A stretch of 64,000 bases of DNA from NCBI GenBank assembly GCA_003216715.1, contig QCIK01000001.1, positions 168,886 to 232,885 of the forward strand. Direction: 5' to 3'. Positions within the stretch are counted from its first letter, which is position 1; the number at the start of each line of letters is the position of its first letter. Under the pieces are notes generated by a model that was not told the origin of the DNA, did no database searches, and was given only the letters and a program-made list of their open reading frames with translations. This document shows, one piece after another, positions 1 through 10,864 of this stretch. The position numbers and the translations under genes were made by a program. The stretch is from Prochlorococcus sp. AG-402-L09 (lineage in GTDB: Bacteria; Cyanobacteriota; Cyanobacteriia; PCC-6307; Cyanobiaceae).

Positions 1-237
1 TGCTGGTGGAGTGGCTATGATTATTCCTTCTATTTTGGAATCATTGACTAAATCCTCCCAGGTCTCGTAGGCACGAAGATTATGCTTATTGCAGGCTTCT
101 TTAAGCCTTTCTGGCCGAGGATGCCACAAGCCCACAAGCTCAATATTCTTATTAGACAATGATGCAGGAATATGAACATTTTCACCGAAACCTAGCCCTG
201 CAATTGCTATACGGAGCGGATGATCTTTATTGATCAT
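1..237 (-). CDS. Gfo/Idh/MocA-type NAD(P)-binding oxidoreductase (N-terminal part, truncated by window edge)
   Basis: Reverse-strand translation from ATG at 237: MINKDHPLRIAIAGLGFGENVHIPASLSNKNIELVGLWHPRPERLKEAC..., with a Rossmann GxGxG-like start; open to the window edge. Confidence 0.7.
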   Translation of the reverse strand, partial: MINKDHPLRIAIAGLGFGENVHIPASLSNKNIELVGLWHPRPERLKEACNKHNLRAYETWEDLVNDSKIEGIIIATPPA

Positions 238-258
238 TATTTTAAATAACTGATGAGT

Positions 259-663
259 TTAAACATTTTCGCAGCTATCTGAAATCACATCATCTAATAG
301 TTTATCCCCATTGGGGTCTTCCCATTTTGCGTTTAAATTCTTTTTACCATTAACTGAAATATCTTTGAATTTATTAGTCAAACAATTGATTTTCATTATA
401 TAAATATTCTCCTCTAATTTCTTTGAAGTTTTCGAGTTAGTTCTTATGTATTTTGTGGTTAGTTCTATTATTCCTTCTCCTTTAATTTCAATACTATTTC
501 TATCTAAATATTGAATTCCTTCAGGCATTTTACTAACTTCAACCCAATTGTTATTGCCGGCATATACTATATTTATCCTATAGAATAAAATTATTAATAT
601 TAGGACTAATATGTTAAAGAGTTGTTCAAGTATATTTTTTATCTGTTGATTTTTTTTATGCAT
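259..663 (-). CDS. hypothetical protein, N-terminal hydrophobic segment/signal-like
   Basis: 134-aa ORF; start overlaps the 3' end of accD by 8 bp. Confidence 0.6.
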   Translation of the reverse strand: MHKKNQQIKNILEQLFNILVLILIILFYRINIVYAGNNNWVEVSKMPEGIQYLDRNSIEIKGEGIIELTTKYIRTNSKTSKKLEENIYIMKINCLTNKFKDISVNGKKNLNAKWEDPNGDKLLDDVISDSCENV

Positions 664-1540
664 TAATTTGTAGCTTTACTTCTTGTGTCTTATGTAATCG
701 AAGTATCTTTGTCAGAGTTTCTTTAAGTTCTGTTCTAGGGACAATGGTATCTACGAAACCATGATCTTGTAGATATTCTGCTGTTTGGAAATTTTCAGGT
801 AGTTTTTCTCTCAGTGTTTGTTCAATTACTCTTCTCCCTGCAAATCCAATAAGTGCTTTGGGCTCTGCAAGTATTAAATCTCCAAGCATGGCAAAACTAG
901 CAGTAACTCCTCCAGTGGTGGGATGGGTAAGCAAAGGCATATAGAGCAACTGAGCATCTCTGTGCCGTTCAAGTGCTCCTGAAATCTTTGCCATTTGCAT
1001 GAGGCTTAACATCCCTTCTTGCATTCGAGCTCCACCGGATGCGCAAACAATTAGCAATGGCAACTTTTCTTTAGTTGAGTGTTCGATAAGCCGTGTAATC
1101 TTTTCTCCTACGACAGATCCCATTGAGCCACCCATGAATCTGAAATCCATCACGGCTAGTGCCATAGGAATAGAATTTACTTCGCATGTTCCAGTTATTA
1201 CTCCGTCTTTAAGACCAGTGCTTGCTTGACTTTCTCTTAGCCTGTCTGCGTAAGCTCGTCGATCTTTAAAACCAAGAGGGTCAACTGGCGTTAAATGATT
1301 ATTGATCGATTTAAATGTATTTGGATCAGTAATTAACCTTATTCTCTCTTGGCTATCTATTCGATTGTGATGCCCACAATTACTACAAACACTGCAATTA
1401 TCTATTAAATCTTTTCTATAAACTACTTGTCCGCATTCTGGGCATTTTTCCCATAGTCCATCACTTTCTTCGGATTCCTGAGTGACTTTGCCAACAAATT
1501 GGCCTTTCCTTCTATCAGCAAACCAGTCGAATAATGACAC
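656..1540 (-). CDS. accD: acetyl-CoA carboxylase carboxyltransferase subunit beta
   Basis: [13 protein letters not shown]...CSNCGHH zinc ribbon, and [23 protein letters not shown] and [12 protein letters not shown] motifs. Confidence 0.95.
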   Translation of the reverse strand: MSLFDWFADRRKGQFVGKVTQESEESDGLWEKCPECGQVVYRKDLIDNCSVCSNCGHHNRIDSQERIRLITDPNTFKSINNHLTPVDPLGFKDRRAYADRLRESQASTGLKDGVITGTCEVNSIPMALAVMDFRFMGGSMGSVVGEKITRLIEHSTKEKLPLLIVCASGGARMQEGMLSLMQMAKISGALERHRDAQLLYMPLLTHPTTGGVTASFAMLGDLILAEPKALIGFAGRRVIEQTLREKLPENFQTAEYLQDHGFVDTIVPRTELKETLTKILRLHKTQEVKLQINA

Positions 1541-1600
1541 AGCTATTTAGTGATTGAATATAATTTAATACCTTGAGTACCTCTAAAGGGTTTAGAAAGT

Positions 1601-2080
1601 TTAAATCTTATCTATAATCCAAGAACAAAATATCCCAATTGATATAAATGGTGCAAATGGATACTGTTCAAATGGTTTTAATCTTTTAAAAAGTTTTCCG
1701 TGTATACTATATATAGCTGATATGAAAAATGAAATACATAATGATATAAAACACAATTCAATACCAAGCCAAATTGTACTGATAGAAAAGAGTTTTACGT
1801 CGCCTATTCCTAATGAATTTATTTTAAAAAATCTATAACTTATATGACTTATTAAATACATTATAACAAAAATAATAAGCATAGAAAAAGAATTAACTAT
1901 TATTAAATCAATACTATTTACTTTCTCGTTTACCAAACCTAAACATACCAAGTACATTAAACCTGAGATGGCGAATATTATTAATTTGATTTCACTTATT
2001 AGTAAGGTTTTTATATCTTCTATAGATACAGAATATAAAATATACAAAAGTATAAAAGTAAAGAATATAATGAGCGACAT
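1601..2080 (-). CDS. A24-family prepilin peptidase, short form
   Basis: Polytopic 159-aa protein with an Asp in SIEDIKTLLIS and the GIGDVKL (GxGDxKL) motif, plus C-terminal YPFAPF. Confidence 0.75.
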   Translation of the reverse strand: MSLIIFFTFILLYILYSVSIEDIKTLLISEIKLIIFAISGLMYLVCLGLVNEKVNSIDLIIVNSFSMLIIFVIMYLISHISYRFFKINSLGIGDVKLFSISTIWLGIELCFISLCISFFISAIYSIHGKLFKRLKPFEQYPFAPFISIGIFCSWIIDKI

Positions 2081-2140
2081 TATTTATTAACTTTTCCTAT
2101 GAATAATATATTTAATGGCTTCTATTTTTTGACTGATTTA

Positions 2141-3043
2141 TTATCCTGCAGCTTTTTTCTCTTCTATCATTTTGTGAATAATAGGAGTAAGAATAAGTTC
2201 CATAGCAAATCCCATTTTCCCTCCGTTAACAACAATACTTGTAGGACTTGACATGAATGAATCGTGTATCATTCCTAATAAGTATTGGAAATCAATTCCC
2301 CATTTTTCTCTTGAACCTTTTCTGAAATGGATAATTACAAAACTTTCGTCAGGTGTTGGAATGTTTCTGCAAATAAATGGGTTTGAAGTATCAATTGTCG
2401 GTACTCTCTGGAAGTTAATATCTGTTCGACTAAATTGGGGACATATGTGATTAATGTAATCAGGCATTCTTCTCAGAATTGTATCAACGATCGTTTCGGC
2501 TGAATATCCTCTTTCTGCATTATCTCGATGGATTTTTTGTATCCACTCTAAATTCGTAATTGGCACTACTCCAACAAGTAAATCAGCAAACGAAGCTACA
2601 TCATAATCTTTTCCTACTACGCCACCGTGAAGCCCCTCATAAAACAAAAGGTCTGTTCCTGTTGGAATATCTTCCCAGGGAGTGAATTGACCTGGCTCTA
2701 ATGTTGTGCCTAAACGAGTATTGTGTTCCTCTGCTTCTTCAGTGCTATGCAAATAATATCTTTTCTGTCCCCCACCAGTTTTGCCATATTGATTAAATAG
2801 GTCTTCTAATTTATCGAATAAATTTGCCTCTGGTCCAAAATGAGAAAAGTTTTCACCTCTTGAAAGTGCCTCAGACATTGCCTTCTTCATAGGCATTCTT
2901 TCAAAACGGTGATAACTATCTCCTTCAACAACTGCAGGAACTATTTTTTCACGAGCAAATATATGCTCAAAAGCTCTTTTAACTGTGCTTGTTCCTGCTC
3001 CTGATGAACCTGTTACAGCTACTACTGGGTGAAGCTTTGACAT
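2141..3043 (-). CDS. prk: phosphoribulokinase
   Basis: MSKLHPVVAVTGSSGAGTSTVKRAFEHIF P-loop and EGDSYHRFER. Confidence 0.95.
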   Translation of the reverse strand: MSKLHPVVAVTGSSGAGTSTVKRAFEHIFAREKIVPAVVEGDSYHRFERMPMKKAMSEALSRGENFSHFGPEANLFDKLEDLFNQYGKTGGGQKRYYLHSTEEAEEHNTRLGTTLEPGQFTPWEDIPTGTDLLFYEGLHGGVVGKDYDVASFADLLVGVVPITNLEWIQKIHRDNAERGYSAETIVDTILRRMPDYINHICPQFSRTDINFQRVPTIDTSNPFICRNIPTPDESFVIIHFRKGSREKWGIDFQYLLGMIHDSFMSSPTSIVVNGGKMGFAMELILTPIIHKMIEEKKAAG

Positions 3044-3131
3044 CGACGCTTATGTATTGACTATTTATTTTTACAGGTCGAATGACCATCAAAGGGAATC
3101 TATTCAAAGAGTTTTTTAATTTGTGAATTAA

Positions 3132-4211
3132 TTATTTTAATTTTTCTGCTAAAAGTCCTCCCATTTGGGAGCAACCAACCTGTTTAGTTGTCCCACTGCT
3201 CATCAAGTCGGAAGTTCTATAACCCTCAGTAAGGATCTCGTTGATTGCATTTTCTAAATAATTTCCCGCTTGGGTTTCATTAAAGGCGATTTTTAACATC
3301 ATTGCAGCAGATAAAAGCATTGCTATTGGATTAGCTATGTCTTTTCCTGCTATGTCAGGAGCTGAGCCATGAACTGGTTCAAAGACACCTGGACCATTAG
3401 TGGTTAACGAAGCAGAAGGAAGCATACCAATTGAGCCTGTCAGCATGGCTGCAATGTCACTAAGAATATCTCCAAATAAATTACCTGTAAGAATCACATC
3501 AAATTGACTTGGATTTCTAACAAGTTGCATTGCTGCGTTATCTACATATTGATGAGTAAGTTCTATTTCTGTGTATTTTTTAGACACCAATATTGTTTTT
3601 TCTCTCCATAATTGACTTACATCTAGAACGTTAGCTTTATCAACTGAGCAAACTTTGTGATTTCTTTGTTTGGCTAATTTAAAAGCAATTTCTGCTATTC
3701 GTTTAACTTCCTCGGATGTGTATGTCATCGTATTAAATGCTCTTTCTCCCTTTTCTGTTTTTATCCTCCCTTTAGGTTCTCCAAAGTAAATACCGCTAGT
3801 AAGTTCTCTAACTACTACTAAATCTACTTCTTTAACACAGTCTGCTTTCAAGCTACTTGCATTAGTTAAGGATGGAATTATTTTTACTGGTCTTATATTT
3901 GCGAAAAGATCCAAAGAAGATCTGAGATTCAGTAAACCAGTCTCAGGCCTTTTATCTCTAGGTAATTCATCATACTTTGGGTCTCCTATTGCCGCTAACA
4001 AAACAGCATCAGAGTTCTTACATTCTTGAAGTGTTCTCTCTGGGAAGGGGATACCATCTGAATCTATAGCTGATCCACCAAATGGCATTTCTTTGAATTT
4101 GAGTTCAAAGCCAAATTTCCTTGAGACGAGGTCAAGGATTTTATGTGTGACTTTTGTTATCTCTGGACCAATTCCATCACCTGGCAATAATGTTATTTTG
4201 TAAGACTTCAT
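3132..4211 (-). CDS. leuB: 3-isopropylmalate dehydrogenase
   Basis: KITLLPGDGIGPEI, ELTSGIYFGEPKGR, LFGDILSDIAAMLTGSIGMLPSASL, EPVHGSAPDIAGK. Confidence 0.95.
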   Translation of the reverse strand: MKSYKITLLPGDGIGPEITKVTHKILDLVSRKFGFELKFKEMPFGGSAIDSDGIPFPERTLQECKNSDAVLLAAIGDPKYDELPRDKRPETGLLNLRSSLDLFANIRPVKIIPSLTNASSLKADCVKEVDLVVVRELTSGIYFGEPKGRIKTEKGERAFNTMTYTSEEVKRIAEIAFKLAKQRNHKVCSVDKANVLDVSQLWREKTILVSKKYTEIELTHQYVDNAAMQLVRNPSQFDVILTGNLFGDILSDIAAMLTGSIGMLPSASLTTNGPGVFEPVHGSAPDIAGKDIANPIAMLLSAAMMLKIAFNETQAGNYLENAINEILTEGYRTSDLMSSGTTKQVGCSQMGGLLAEKLK

Positions 4212-4237
4212 TTGTTCTTATTAATTGAGGGAATAAC

Positions 4238-5290
4238 TTACCTGGAGTTACTGCGATCTAATTGACGAATGGCTTTTGCTATCTCAGGTAGTTTTTTGAA
4301 ATTAGCAGAGCATCTCAACCACAGTTTATTTGGAATAGCAGGGAAGCCGCTAACCACCTTACCCGCCTCAATATTAGATACGATTCCTGTTTTGGAACTA
4401 GCTATCACTCTATCGCCAATTTTGACTTTATTACTAACACCTACCTGTCCAGCAAGAATAACTGCGTCTCCAATCTGTGCTCCTCCAGCGATGCCAACTT
4501 GAGCAGCCATAGCGCAACCTTTACCGGTGGTTACTCCATGACCAATTTGAACTAGGTTATCAATTTTTGTATCTTCGCCAATTATTGTCTCTCCTACTGA
4601 AGGCCTGTCAATTGTAGATCCACTACCAACTTCTACTTTGTTTTTTAAAACAACTATTCCCACTTGAGGCATTTTCCTCCATCCATGTGATGTGGGCACG
4701 AATCCAAAACCTTCACCACCAATTACGGCATTAGCATTAATTACACATTCGTCTCCAAGTCTAGATCCAGAATGAATAACACTGTTTGCGTGAATTAAAT
4801 TCTTGGCACCAATGTTTACATTTTTATAGACAACAACTCCTGCATGAACAATTGTCTCAGCTCCTATTTCTGTATTATCTCCAATATAAGCATTAGCTCC
4901 AATAGATACCCCAAGCCCAATTTTTACATTCTCTCCTATAACAGCACTTTTATGAATACCTTCACTCTCTATCTCAGGAGGATAAAGAAACTCTAATGTT
5001 TCAGCAAAAGCAATCTTGGGCTCTTTAAGTAGTATCCAATCAATTGAAATCTTCTTTACCATTTCAACAATATAATTATCATTTGCTGGTAATAATAGAG
5101 CAGATGCTTTTGAGGTTTTGATGAGATTCCTAAGATCTAATGGACTATTATTATCAAGAAAACTTATGTCATTCTCCTTGGCTTTTTCTAAAGAAGCTGC
5201 GGTTAAAATAACTGGATTATTTTTTATCTTAAGGTCAACAACACCAGATTGACCTTGCTTGAGTTTTTCGACAATTTCATTGAATTGCAT
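4238..5290 (-). CDS. lpxD: UDP-3-O-(3-hydroxyacyl)glucosamine N-acyltransferase
   Basis: Left-handed beta-helix hexapeptide repeats; [47 protein letters not shown]. Confidence 0.93.
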   Translation of the reverse strand: MQFNEIVEKLKQGQSGVVDLKIKNNPVILTAASLEKAKENDISFLDNNSPLDLRNLIKTSKASALLLPANDNYIVEMVKKISIDWILLKEPKIAFAETLEFLYPPEIESEGIHKSAVIGENVKIGLGVSIGANAYIGDNTEIGAETIVHAGVVVYKNVNIGAKNLIHANSVIHSGSRLGDECVINANAVIGGEGFGFVPTSHGWRKMPQVGIVVLKNKVEVGSGSTIDRPSVGETIIGEDTKIDNLVQIGHGVTTGKGCAMAAQVGIAGGAQIGDAVILAGQVGVSNKVKIGDRVIASSKTGIVSNIEAGKVVSGFPAIPNKLWLRCSANFKKLPEIAKAIRQLDRSNSR

Positions 5291-5335
5291 GATTTGATTT
5301 AATTGGGGAAATGAAAATTACTATTGTTATCTGAG

Positions 5336-6418
5336 TTATTCACTTGTTAGGACCAGAACATCTCGATGAATAACTAGGGGAGATCCTATTGTGTAAGATC
5401 TTGAATTAATTCCTATCTTTATAGCATCACTGCTCATTGAGCAAATTCCTTTAGCAATTTCCTCTCCTTCAGGGTTGATAATTTTTACGGGTTGATTAGC
5501 AATAAAATTCCCACTAACTTTTTTTACGCCAACTAATAATAGTGAAGCTCCTTTATTTTTGATAGCTTCACTTGCACCATCGTCTAACTGTATTTCTCCA
5601 ACTGGTTTAATTGCATGTGCCAACCAACTTTTTCTATTCCCTATAGGATTTGGATGAGGATGGAAAACAGTTCCTATTTTTTTTCCATCAAGTAATTCTC
5701 CTAATATTTTAGGATCTCTACCATCTGCTAATTGAACTTTAATCCCGCTTTCAGTGGCGATCTTTGCAGCAGTTAATTTGGTTTGTATTCCTCCAGTCCC
5801 CCATGAAGTTTGTTCATTTGCTAGTTCTAAATTATTTAATTCTTTTGAATTATTAATATCTTTGATTGGCTTGGCTTTACTGTTGGTTTTGGGATTAGAA
5901 GAGTAGAGATGGTCGATATCAGTTAACAATATTAATTGATCAGCAGATATAGCTGTTGCAACTAATGCTGATAAAGTATCATTATCACCATACTTTAGTT
6001 CTTCGTCTGAGGTTATATCATTTTCATTTACTATTGGTATAACATCCCATTCGATCAATCTTTTTAATGTTTGAGAAGCAGATTTATAACTATTTCTTGA
6101 GCCCAATTCTGACCTGGTTAATAATATTTGTGCAACGTTATATCCAAAACTACTCATAGCCTTTTCATACAATGCCATTAAATGAAGTTGGCCTATTGCG
6201 GCAGATGCTTGAAGAGAGATTATTTCTTTAGGTCTTGACTTGAAGCCCATTTTATGAGATCCAAGTCCAACAGCACCACTAGATACCAAAATAAATTTAT
6301 CGCCATTTCTTTGAGCTTTTGATATGTATGAACAATAATTATTAATGATGTCAAAAGTTGTATATTTATCATTTCCTCTCAATAGGCTTGTACCAATCTT
6401 GATTACCCAGGTTGTCAT
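5336..6418 (-). CDS. proB: glutamate 5-kinase
   Basis: [49 protein letters not shown] and C-terminal PUA domain. The track ORF extends to 6472, but the ATG at 6418 overlaps the upstream stop as ATGA. Confidence 0.93.
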   Translation of the reverse strand: MTTWVIKIGTSLLRGNDKYTTFDIINNYCSYISKAQRNGDKFILVSSGAVGLGSHKMGFKSRPKEIISLQASAAIGQLHLMALYEKAMSSFGYNVAQILLTRSELGSRNSYKSASQTLKRLIEWDVIPIVNENDITSDEELKYGDNDTLSALVATAISADQLILLTDIDHLYSSNPKTNSKAKPIKDINNSKELNNLELANEQTSWGTGGIQTKLTAAKIATESGIKVQLADGRDPKILGELLDGKKIGTVFHPHPNPIGNRKSWLAHAIKPVGEIQLDDGASEAIKNKGASLLLVGVKKVSGNFIANQPVKIINPEGEEIAKGICSMSSDAIKIGINSRSYTIGSPLVIHRDVLVLTSE

Positions 6419-6927
6419 AAAAATTCTCCAGTTATAATTCTTGCCAAGTATCTCTCTATGGATTGAAGGCAATTCTTTTCAATTTTGTTTCCATAATAAT
6501 CTACTGAATCTACCAATATTGTATACATTCCTAATCTATTGCCTACAAGAATATCTGTAAAAACTCTATCTCCAATTATTGCTACTTCATTTGATGAATA
6601 AGGAATTTTATCTAGGATCTTCTGTAACTTTTTTTTGCTTGGTTTACCACCAGAGTATGTAAATTCTAAATCTAATTCTTCTGCAATTAATTTTATTCTA
6701 TTTTTAGATGGATTGTTGCTTAATAAATAAGTATAAAAATGTTTTTTTGAATTAGCAATCCAATTTTTTATATCAGTTGATACTTTTGGTTTGTTCCCAG
6801 AAATTAATGTTCCATCTACATCAAGTATTAATGCTTTGACATTTTTCGATAATAAATCATTTATCGAAATCTTTGAGATTTTATCGTTTACCTTCCAACG
6901 TGGAATAAGTAATTCTTTTATATTTAT
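6415..6927 (-). CDS. YqeG-family HAD IIIA-type phosphatase (apparent ATA start)
   Basis: Not in the ORF track. Reverse-strand translation (M)[48 protein letters not shown]...[19 protein letters not shown]...[18 protein letters not shown]...[31 protein letters not shown] motifs I-III are present. No ATG/GTG/TTG lies between the upstream in-frame stop and HAD motif I. Confidence 0.82.
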   Translation of the reverse strand: MNIKELLIPRWKVNDKISKISINDLLSKNVKALILDVDGTLISGNKPKVSTDIKNWIANSKKHFYTYLLSNNPSKNRIKLIAEELDLEFTYSGGKPSKKKLQKILDKIPYSSNEVAIIGDRVFTDILVGNRLGMYTILVDSVDYYGNKIEKNCLQSIERYLARIITGEFL

Positions 6928-7460
6928 TCTGATAAGCCTCTTTCCTCAAGTTCAGCTTCAATTCCTGATTGTATCTTGTCAAACTCTTCACCTTCAACAA
7001 GCTTAACTTCACCATCCTCTAGTTTCCCAACTATGAAGAAAGGGTCAAGTGGAATGTATAGACCATACTCATTATTATCAACTCTGAAATTGACAAGAAG
7101 TTCATAAGTCTCTGACTCGTCATCAATGTCTTCTTCTTCAATTTCTTCTGGTTCGGGCTCATCCAATTCGCCTGAAACTGTAAGGGTTATAGCTGAGCGA
7201 ACAAGTCTAAGATCATGTTCTTGAAGGACGACATCAGCTACTTCAAGTATTGGCTCATTCTTTTCAATTGTTTCTATTAGCTTAGGATCTTGATCATCAA
7301 TTAATTGAAACAGAGATACAGGAGTATCAACTGGTGTTAAAAGGGCATATTCATTACCTTCTAGAGGTACTACTTGTTCAAGAAAACATAGGAGGTCTGA
7401 GCCTTGAGAATCTTTAACTAAAAGAGTAGGTACTTCGTCGTTTTTATTTGTTGATGACAT
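6924..7460 (-). CDS. DUF3727/DUF1292-like conserved cyanobacterial protein
   Basis: 178 aa, acidic: LLVKDSQGSDLLCFLEQVVPLEGNEYALLTPVDTPV and EEIEEEDIDDESETYELLVNF. Confidence 0.7.
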   Translation of the reverse strand: MSSTNKNDEVPTLLVKDSQGSDLLCFLEQVVPLEGNEYALLTPVDTPVSLFQLIDDQDPKLIETIEKNEPILEVADVVLQEHDLRLVRSAITLTVSGELDEPEPEEIEEEDIDDESETYELLVNFRVDNNEYGLYIPLDPFFIVGKLEDGEVKLVEGEEFDKIQSGIEAELEERGLSE

Positions 7461-7523
7461 AGTTGGGTTTTACTTGTCTGTATCTTGTTTTAGTTGATTA
7501 TGTTTTTACATCATATTCAAAAT

Positions 7524-7958
7524 TTAATTTGAGTCATCCAGATGAGGTCCCTCAATGAGCCATTGTTGTAAAAGTATAGCGGCAGCCGCACTATCTATTT
7601 TTCCGGTCTTGTCATTTTTTAAAGAGAATTTTTCTTTAGCCTCGACGGTTGAACAATGTTCATTGATAAAAGCCAAAGGAAGTTTTAAATGTCTCGCTAA
7701 TTTAAAACCATATTGTTTACATCGAATAGATTGATTGGTCTCCTTTCCGTGCATATCAAGAGGATTCCCAACAATAAGCCCTTCAACTTTTCTTTCAAAA
7801 CATATTGTCCTGAATTCTTTTAGATCTTGTTCAAAGCTAATTCTAAAAATTGCGGGGAGATGAGTTATGGATATTCCAAGTGGATCACAACCTGCAATAC
7901 CAATTCTTTTATCTCCAATATCAAGACTTAAAACTGAGCAGGGTTTAGGCTGAATCAT
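7524..7958 (-). CDS. ruvX: Holliday junction resolvase RuvX/YqgF family
   Basis: [59 protein letters not shown]. Confidence 0.9.
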   Translation of the reverse strand: MIQPKPCSVLSLDIGDKRIGIAGCDPLGISITHLPAIFRISFEQDLKEFRTICFERKVEGLIVGNPLDMHGKETNQSIRCKQYGFKLARHLKLPLAFINEHCSTVEAKEKFSLKNDKTGKIDSAAAAILLQQWLIEGPHLDDSN

Positions 7959-8992
7959 TTGTTTTTTTCAATATGAATAGTTGAAGGTAATTCCGGTTGT
8001 TGTTGTAAATTTCCTACAAGATTAGTTAATAGTTCAGCTTCGATAGATTTTAATTTATATCCATTTTGTCTTTTCCATACACTTCTTCCTAGTAGAACTC
8101 TCTCTTCTGTTATTTCCCAATTACTTTTATTTAAAATGTCATTCAACATTTTATCCTCACTTGTGGTTTCTATGTAACATTTGTTTTTGCCTGTTTTCAT
8201 ATTATTAATTCTTTTTGGAATGGATTTATTTAGTCTTTCATCCCATGCTAATCCTCTTATTAACTCTAATGAATAGCTGTATTGCGGGCAAATAGAGGGA
8301 ATTAACCCTGCGATAATATTATTTTCTTTTGATTTGATAATACCAGTTAATGTATTTCTTTTTTCATAAATATCATGCCACTGCCTATCAAAAATAGATC
8401 TAAAGTTAATTGACTCCCTAGCTTGTTCGAGTCTCCATATCTGTTGGCTATTTTCTTCATTTAGTTTTTCCCAGGCAAAATTATCTTTATTTTCTTTATT
8501 TTTATTTTTAGTAACTTCTTTCCTATCCCAATATTTAATTATTCTTAGGGGTTGAAACCCGGATTGTCTTATAACTGATAAGTTTTGATTGTCATTTGTA
8601 TTTATAGAAATTAAAAAACTTTGTGTATTAATATTGCTTTCATAAAGAACTTTTCTTAATAAATTCTGCAATAAGTTATAACGACTAAAGGATATTGATT
8701 CTCCTATAAAGTATGGTTCTGATATTGACCAACAAGTTCCTCTCCGATTAATTGGGGTCGCTAAAATATATGCAATTATATTTTCTCTTTCTACTGCTAC
8801 TAAACATGTTGAGTTCCTAGTAGGAATTAAAGTAGTAAAACTGGACTCTAATGAAGCAAACCATTTTTTGCATAATAGAATTTGAAATATCCCAAGGTAT
8901 TTAGAATTATACTCAGCTCTAAGCATAGACAAATGCTTGAGCTTAAGTGGCTCAATTATTAAATCTGAAGGTAATGTTTCGTCATTTTTCAT
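7955..8992 (-). CDS. conserved hypothetical, GNAT-like N-acetyltransferase fold suspected
   Basis: 345 aa; N-terminal [18 protein letters not shown] and an N-terminal GNAT-like pattern; 4-bp overlap with ruvX. Confidence 0.45.
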   Translation of the reverse strand: MKNDETLPSDLIIEPLKLKHLSMLRAEYNSKYLGIFQILLCKKWFASLESSFTTLIPTRNSTCLVAVERENIIAYILATPINRRGTCWSISEPYFIGESISFSRYNLLQNLLRKVLYESNINTQSFLISINTNDNQNLSVIRQSGFQPLRIIKYWDRKEVTKNKNKENKDNFAWEKLNEENSQQIWRLEQARESINFRSIFDRQWHDIYEKRNTLTGIIKSKENNIIAGLIPSICPQYSYSLELIRGLAWDERLNKSIPKRINNMKTGKNKCYIETTSEDKMLNDILNKSNWEITEERVLLGRSVWKRQNGYKLKSIEAELLTNLVGNLQQQPELPSTIHIEKNK

Positions 8993-9030
8993 TAAGTTAT
9001 TTTATTATATTTTTAACTTTCATGCGACTT

Positions 9031-10179
9031 CTAACTTAGTTCATCTGATCTGATGAGTACTAATGGCGTTTGTTGATTAGCATTACCTGCTGGATTTGAG
9101 GCTAAAGCTCTTTTAATTATTTCAGAATTATTAGCATTATTTGTGGATAGAATTTTAACTCTTCCTAGATCATTTACATCTACAACAGCTACATTAACGT
9201 TTAATTCTTTTGAGGCTTTCATGCAAAAAATTTGAGTATCTTTAGGTCCCAAAACTATACTTTTATCATAAGGAGGGGTTGTACCAGTAATGTCGTCAAT
9301 CAGCCTTGCTTGTTCTCCTGCTAAACGATAAAACATACCTCTAAAACCAAAACATTTAAATATCCCTCCAATTAACCATGAAATTATTACTCGTGTTGGA
9401 CCAGAAATATTTATTAGTGTTTGCATTCCGCAAGCACTAGCTAAACTACTTGTCGGATGAAAAGCTTTGCAAATTAACCTTGAAATTAGACTTGGATTTA
9501 CGGATCTATAATCTATATATTTCCCCTGCATAATAGCCAAAGGTGATTCTCCAATTGTAAGGATATCTGTAGGCAAGTAATTTTTTGGTATATAGGATTT
9601 CAATATACTAATAGGATCATCTAAAGTACCAAGAATATGAGTTTTAATTGGATTTACTAAATTATTTTTAAAGGAATTTTCTTTAGGTATATCTGAGGAA
9701 TTTGGTAATACAAAACCATTATATTTTTTGAAAAAACCGAATGGTCCATAATTTACCCATTCTATATCTAACCATAAACATTTAATCTTATCTAGTGCTG
9801 AACTTCTAATCTCAAATTCAACTTCAATTTCGACAACTGTTGATTTCTTCCCCTTTAATATATATGCCGACCAATAGTCATTTTGTTGTTGTTCTTCTTC
9901 TTCTGGATGAAGTGGTTTAATTTTTGTACGAATCTTTATTATTTCATCTTTAGATATACCAATCAACCTAGGATTAACATCAAATGAAGGAATCATAACT
10001 TCCATTCTTTTATGTAAATTTTTAATTTCAACGAAAGTAATATATTTCTGCTTAGAATCTAATGTGATTTTTTTAAATTCTTTGGGTTTGAGAATTAATG
10101 GCGAATCCTTTCTGAAATAATGAATTACTTCAATCAAAATAAAAGTAATTATTATGAGAATAAAATGGTTTAACAACAT
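9031..10179 (-). CDS. CofE/FbiB-like (coenzyme F420-0:gamma-glutamyl ligase-like) protein with N-terminal membrane anchor
   Basis: TDILTIGESPLAIMQGKY, GTTPPYDKSIVLGPKDTQIFCMKASKELNVNVAVVDVNDLGRVKIL, and a hydrophobic N-terminus. Confidence 0.55.
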   Translation of the reverse strand: MLLNHFILIIITFILIEVIHYFRKDSPLILKPKEFKKITLDSKQKYITFVEIKNLHKRMEVMIPSFDVNPRLIGISKDEIIKIRTKIKPLHPEEEEQQQNDYWSAYILKGKKSTVVEIEVEFEIRSSALDKIKCLWLDIEWVNYGPFGFFKKYNGFVLPNSSDIPKENSFKNNLVNPIKTHILGTLDDPISILKSYIPKNYLPTDILTIGESPLAIMQGKYIDYRSVNPSLISRLICKAFHPTSSLASACGMQTLINISGPTRVIISWLIGGIFKCFGFRGMFYRLAGEQARLIDDITGTTPPYDKSIVLGPKDTQIFCMKASKELNVNVAVVDVNDLGRVKILSTNNANNSEIIKRALASNPAGNANQQTPLVLIRSDELS

Positions 10180-10235
10180 TTTTAAAAAATATTTGATAAT
10201 TTAATTAAAATTTATTCAGTTCTTTTTTAACATTT

Positions 10236-10793
10236 TTAGCTGCCTCTAGGTCTATTATAACCATCTTTAGAGGGCTCACTATTATATTCGTTAAAGCTTT
10301 TTACTGTTAGATCAAAATCAGGTTTCTTAAGACCAGTCGCTTTGGTTATTGCATTATTAATTTGATCAAAAGATACCTGACCTTCTTTGTCTAGGAGAAC
10401 ATTACCTTTCCCGTCAATAATCACTGTCTGAGGTATTTTCCCATGCCAGTAATAGCCTGGATCCTTAAAAGTGGTCTTTTTATCATTATCTAATTCATCA
10501 ATTGATAGAGGTATTAAATCAACAGATGAGCTCCACAATAACTTAATCCCTGAAACTACTGGTGCAAATTCTTTACTCGTAGCACTATCATCTAAATAGA
10601 ATACTAAAATACTTGTTCTTTCGTTTTTTAATGATTCGGTTAATGTGCTCTGTGGTGGAACTAATGATCCGTTACCAGCATAAATTGGGAATATATTTCC
10701 ATCATAACTATTGGTATCCCTAGCAGAATATACTGGATTAACGAAAAGAATAAAAGTTATAAGTAGTGAGGAGAATATTTTTAATAAAATCAA
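10236..10793 (-). CDS. thioredoxin-like thylakoid protein (photosystem I accumulation factor-like)
   Basis: Signal-like N-terminus, thioredoxin-fold pattern (TSILVFYLDDSATSKEFAPVVSG...KIPQTVIIDGKGNVLLDKEG), no CxxC. Confidence 0.6.
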   Translation of the reverse strand: MILLKIFSSLLITFILFVNPVYSARDTNSYDGNIFPIYAGNGSLVPPQSTLTESLKNERTSILVFYLDDSATSKEFAPVVSGIKLLWSSSVDLIPLSIDELDNDKKTTFKDPGYYWHGKIPQTVIIDGKGNVLLDKEGQVSFDQINNAITKATGLKKPDFDLTVKSFNEYNSEPSKDGYNRPRGS

Positions 10794-10864
10794 TGTAAAA
10801 TAGTAATTTTTTTAATTCTAAAGTCTTAAAGCTAATCTTGCTATGTATATTAATAAATAAATTT

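Noticed and set aside
999-1229. 76-aa plus-strand ORF antisense to accD
   Set aside because: Fully inside a strongly supported gene; no family signal.
4269-4502. 77-aa ORF antisense to lpxD
   Set aside because: Shadow of the hexapeptide repeats.
6791-7006. 71-aa plus-strand ORF
   Set aside because: Antisense to the YqeG/DUF3727 junction, which has clear HAD motifs on the minus strand.
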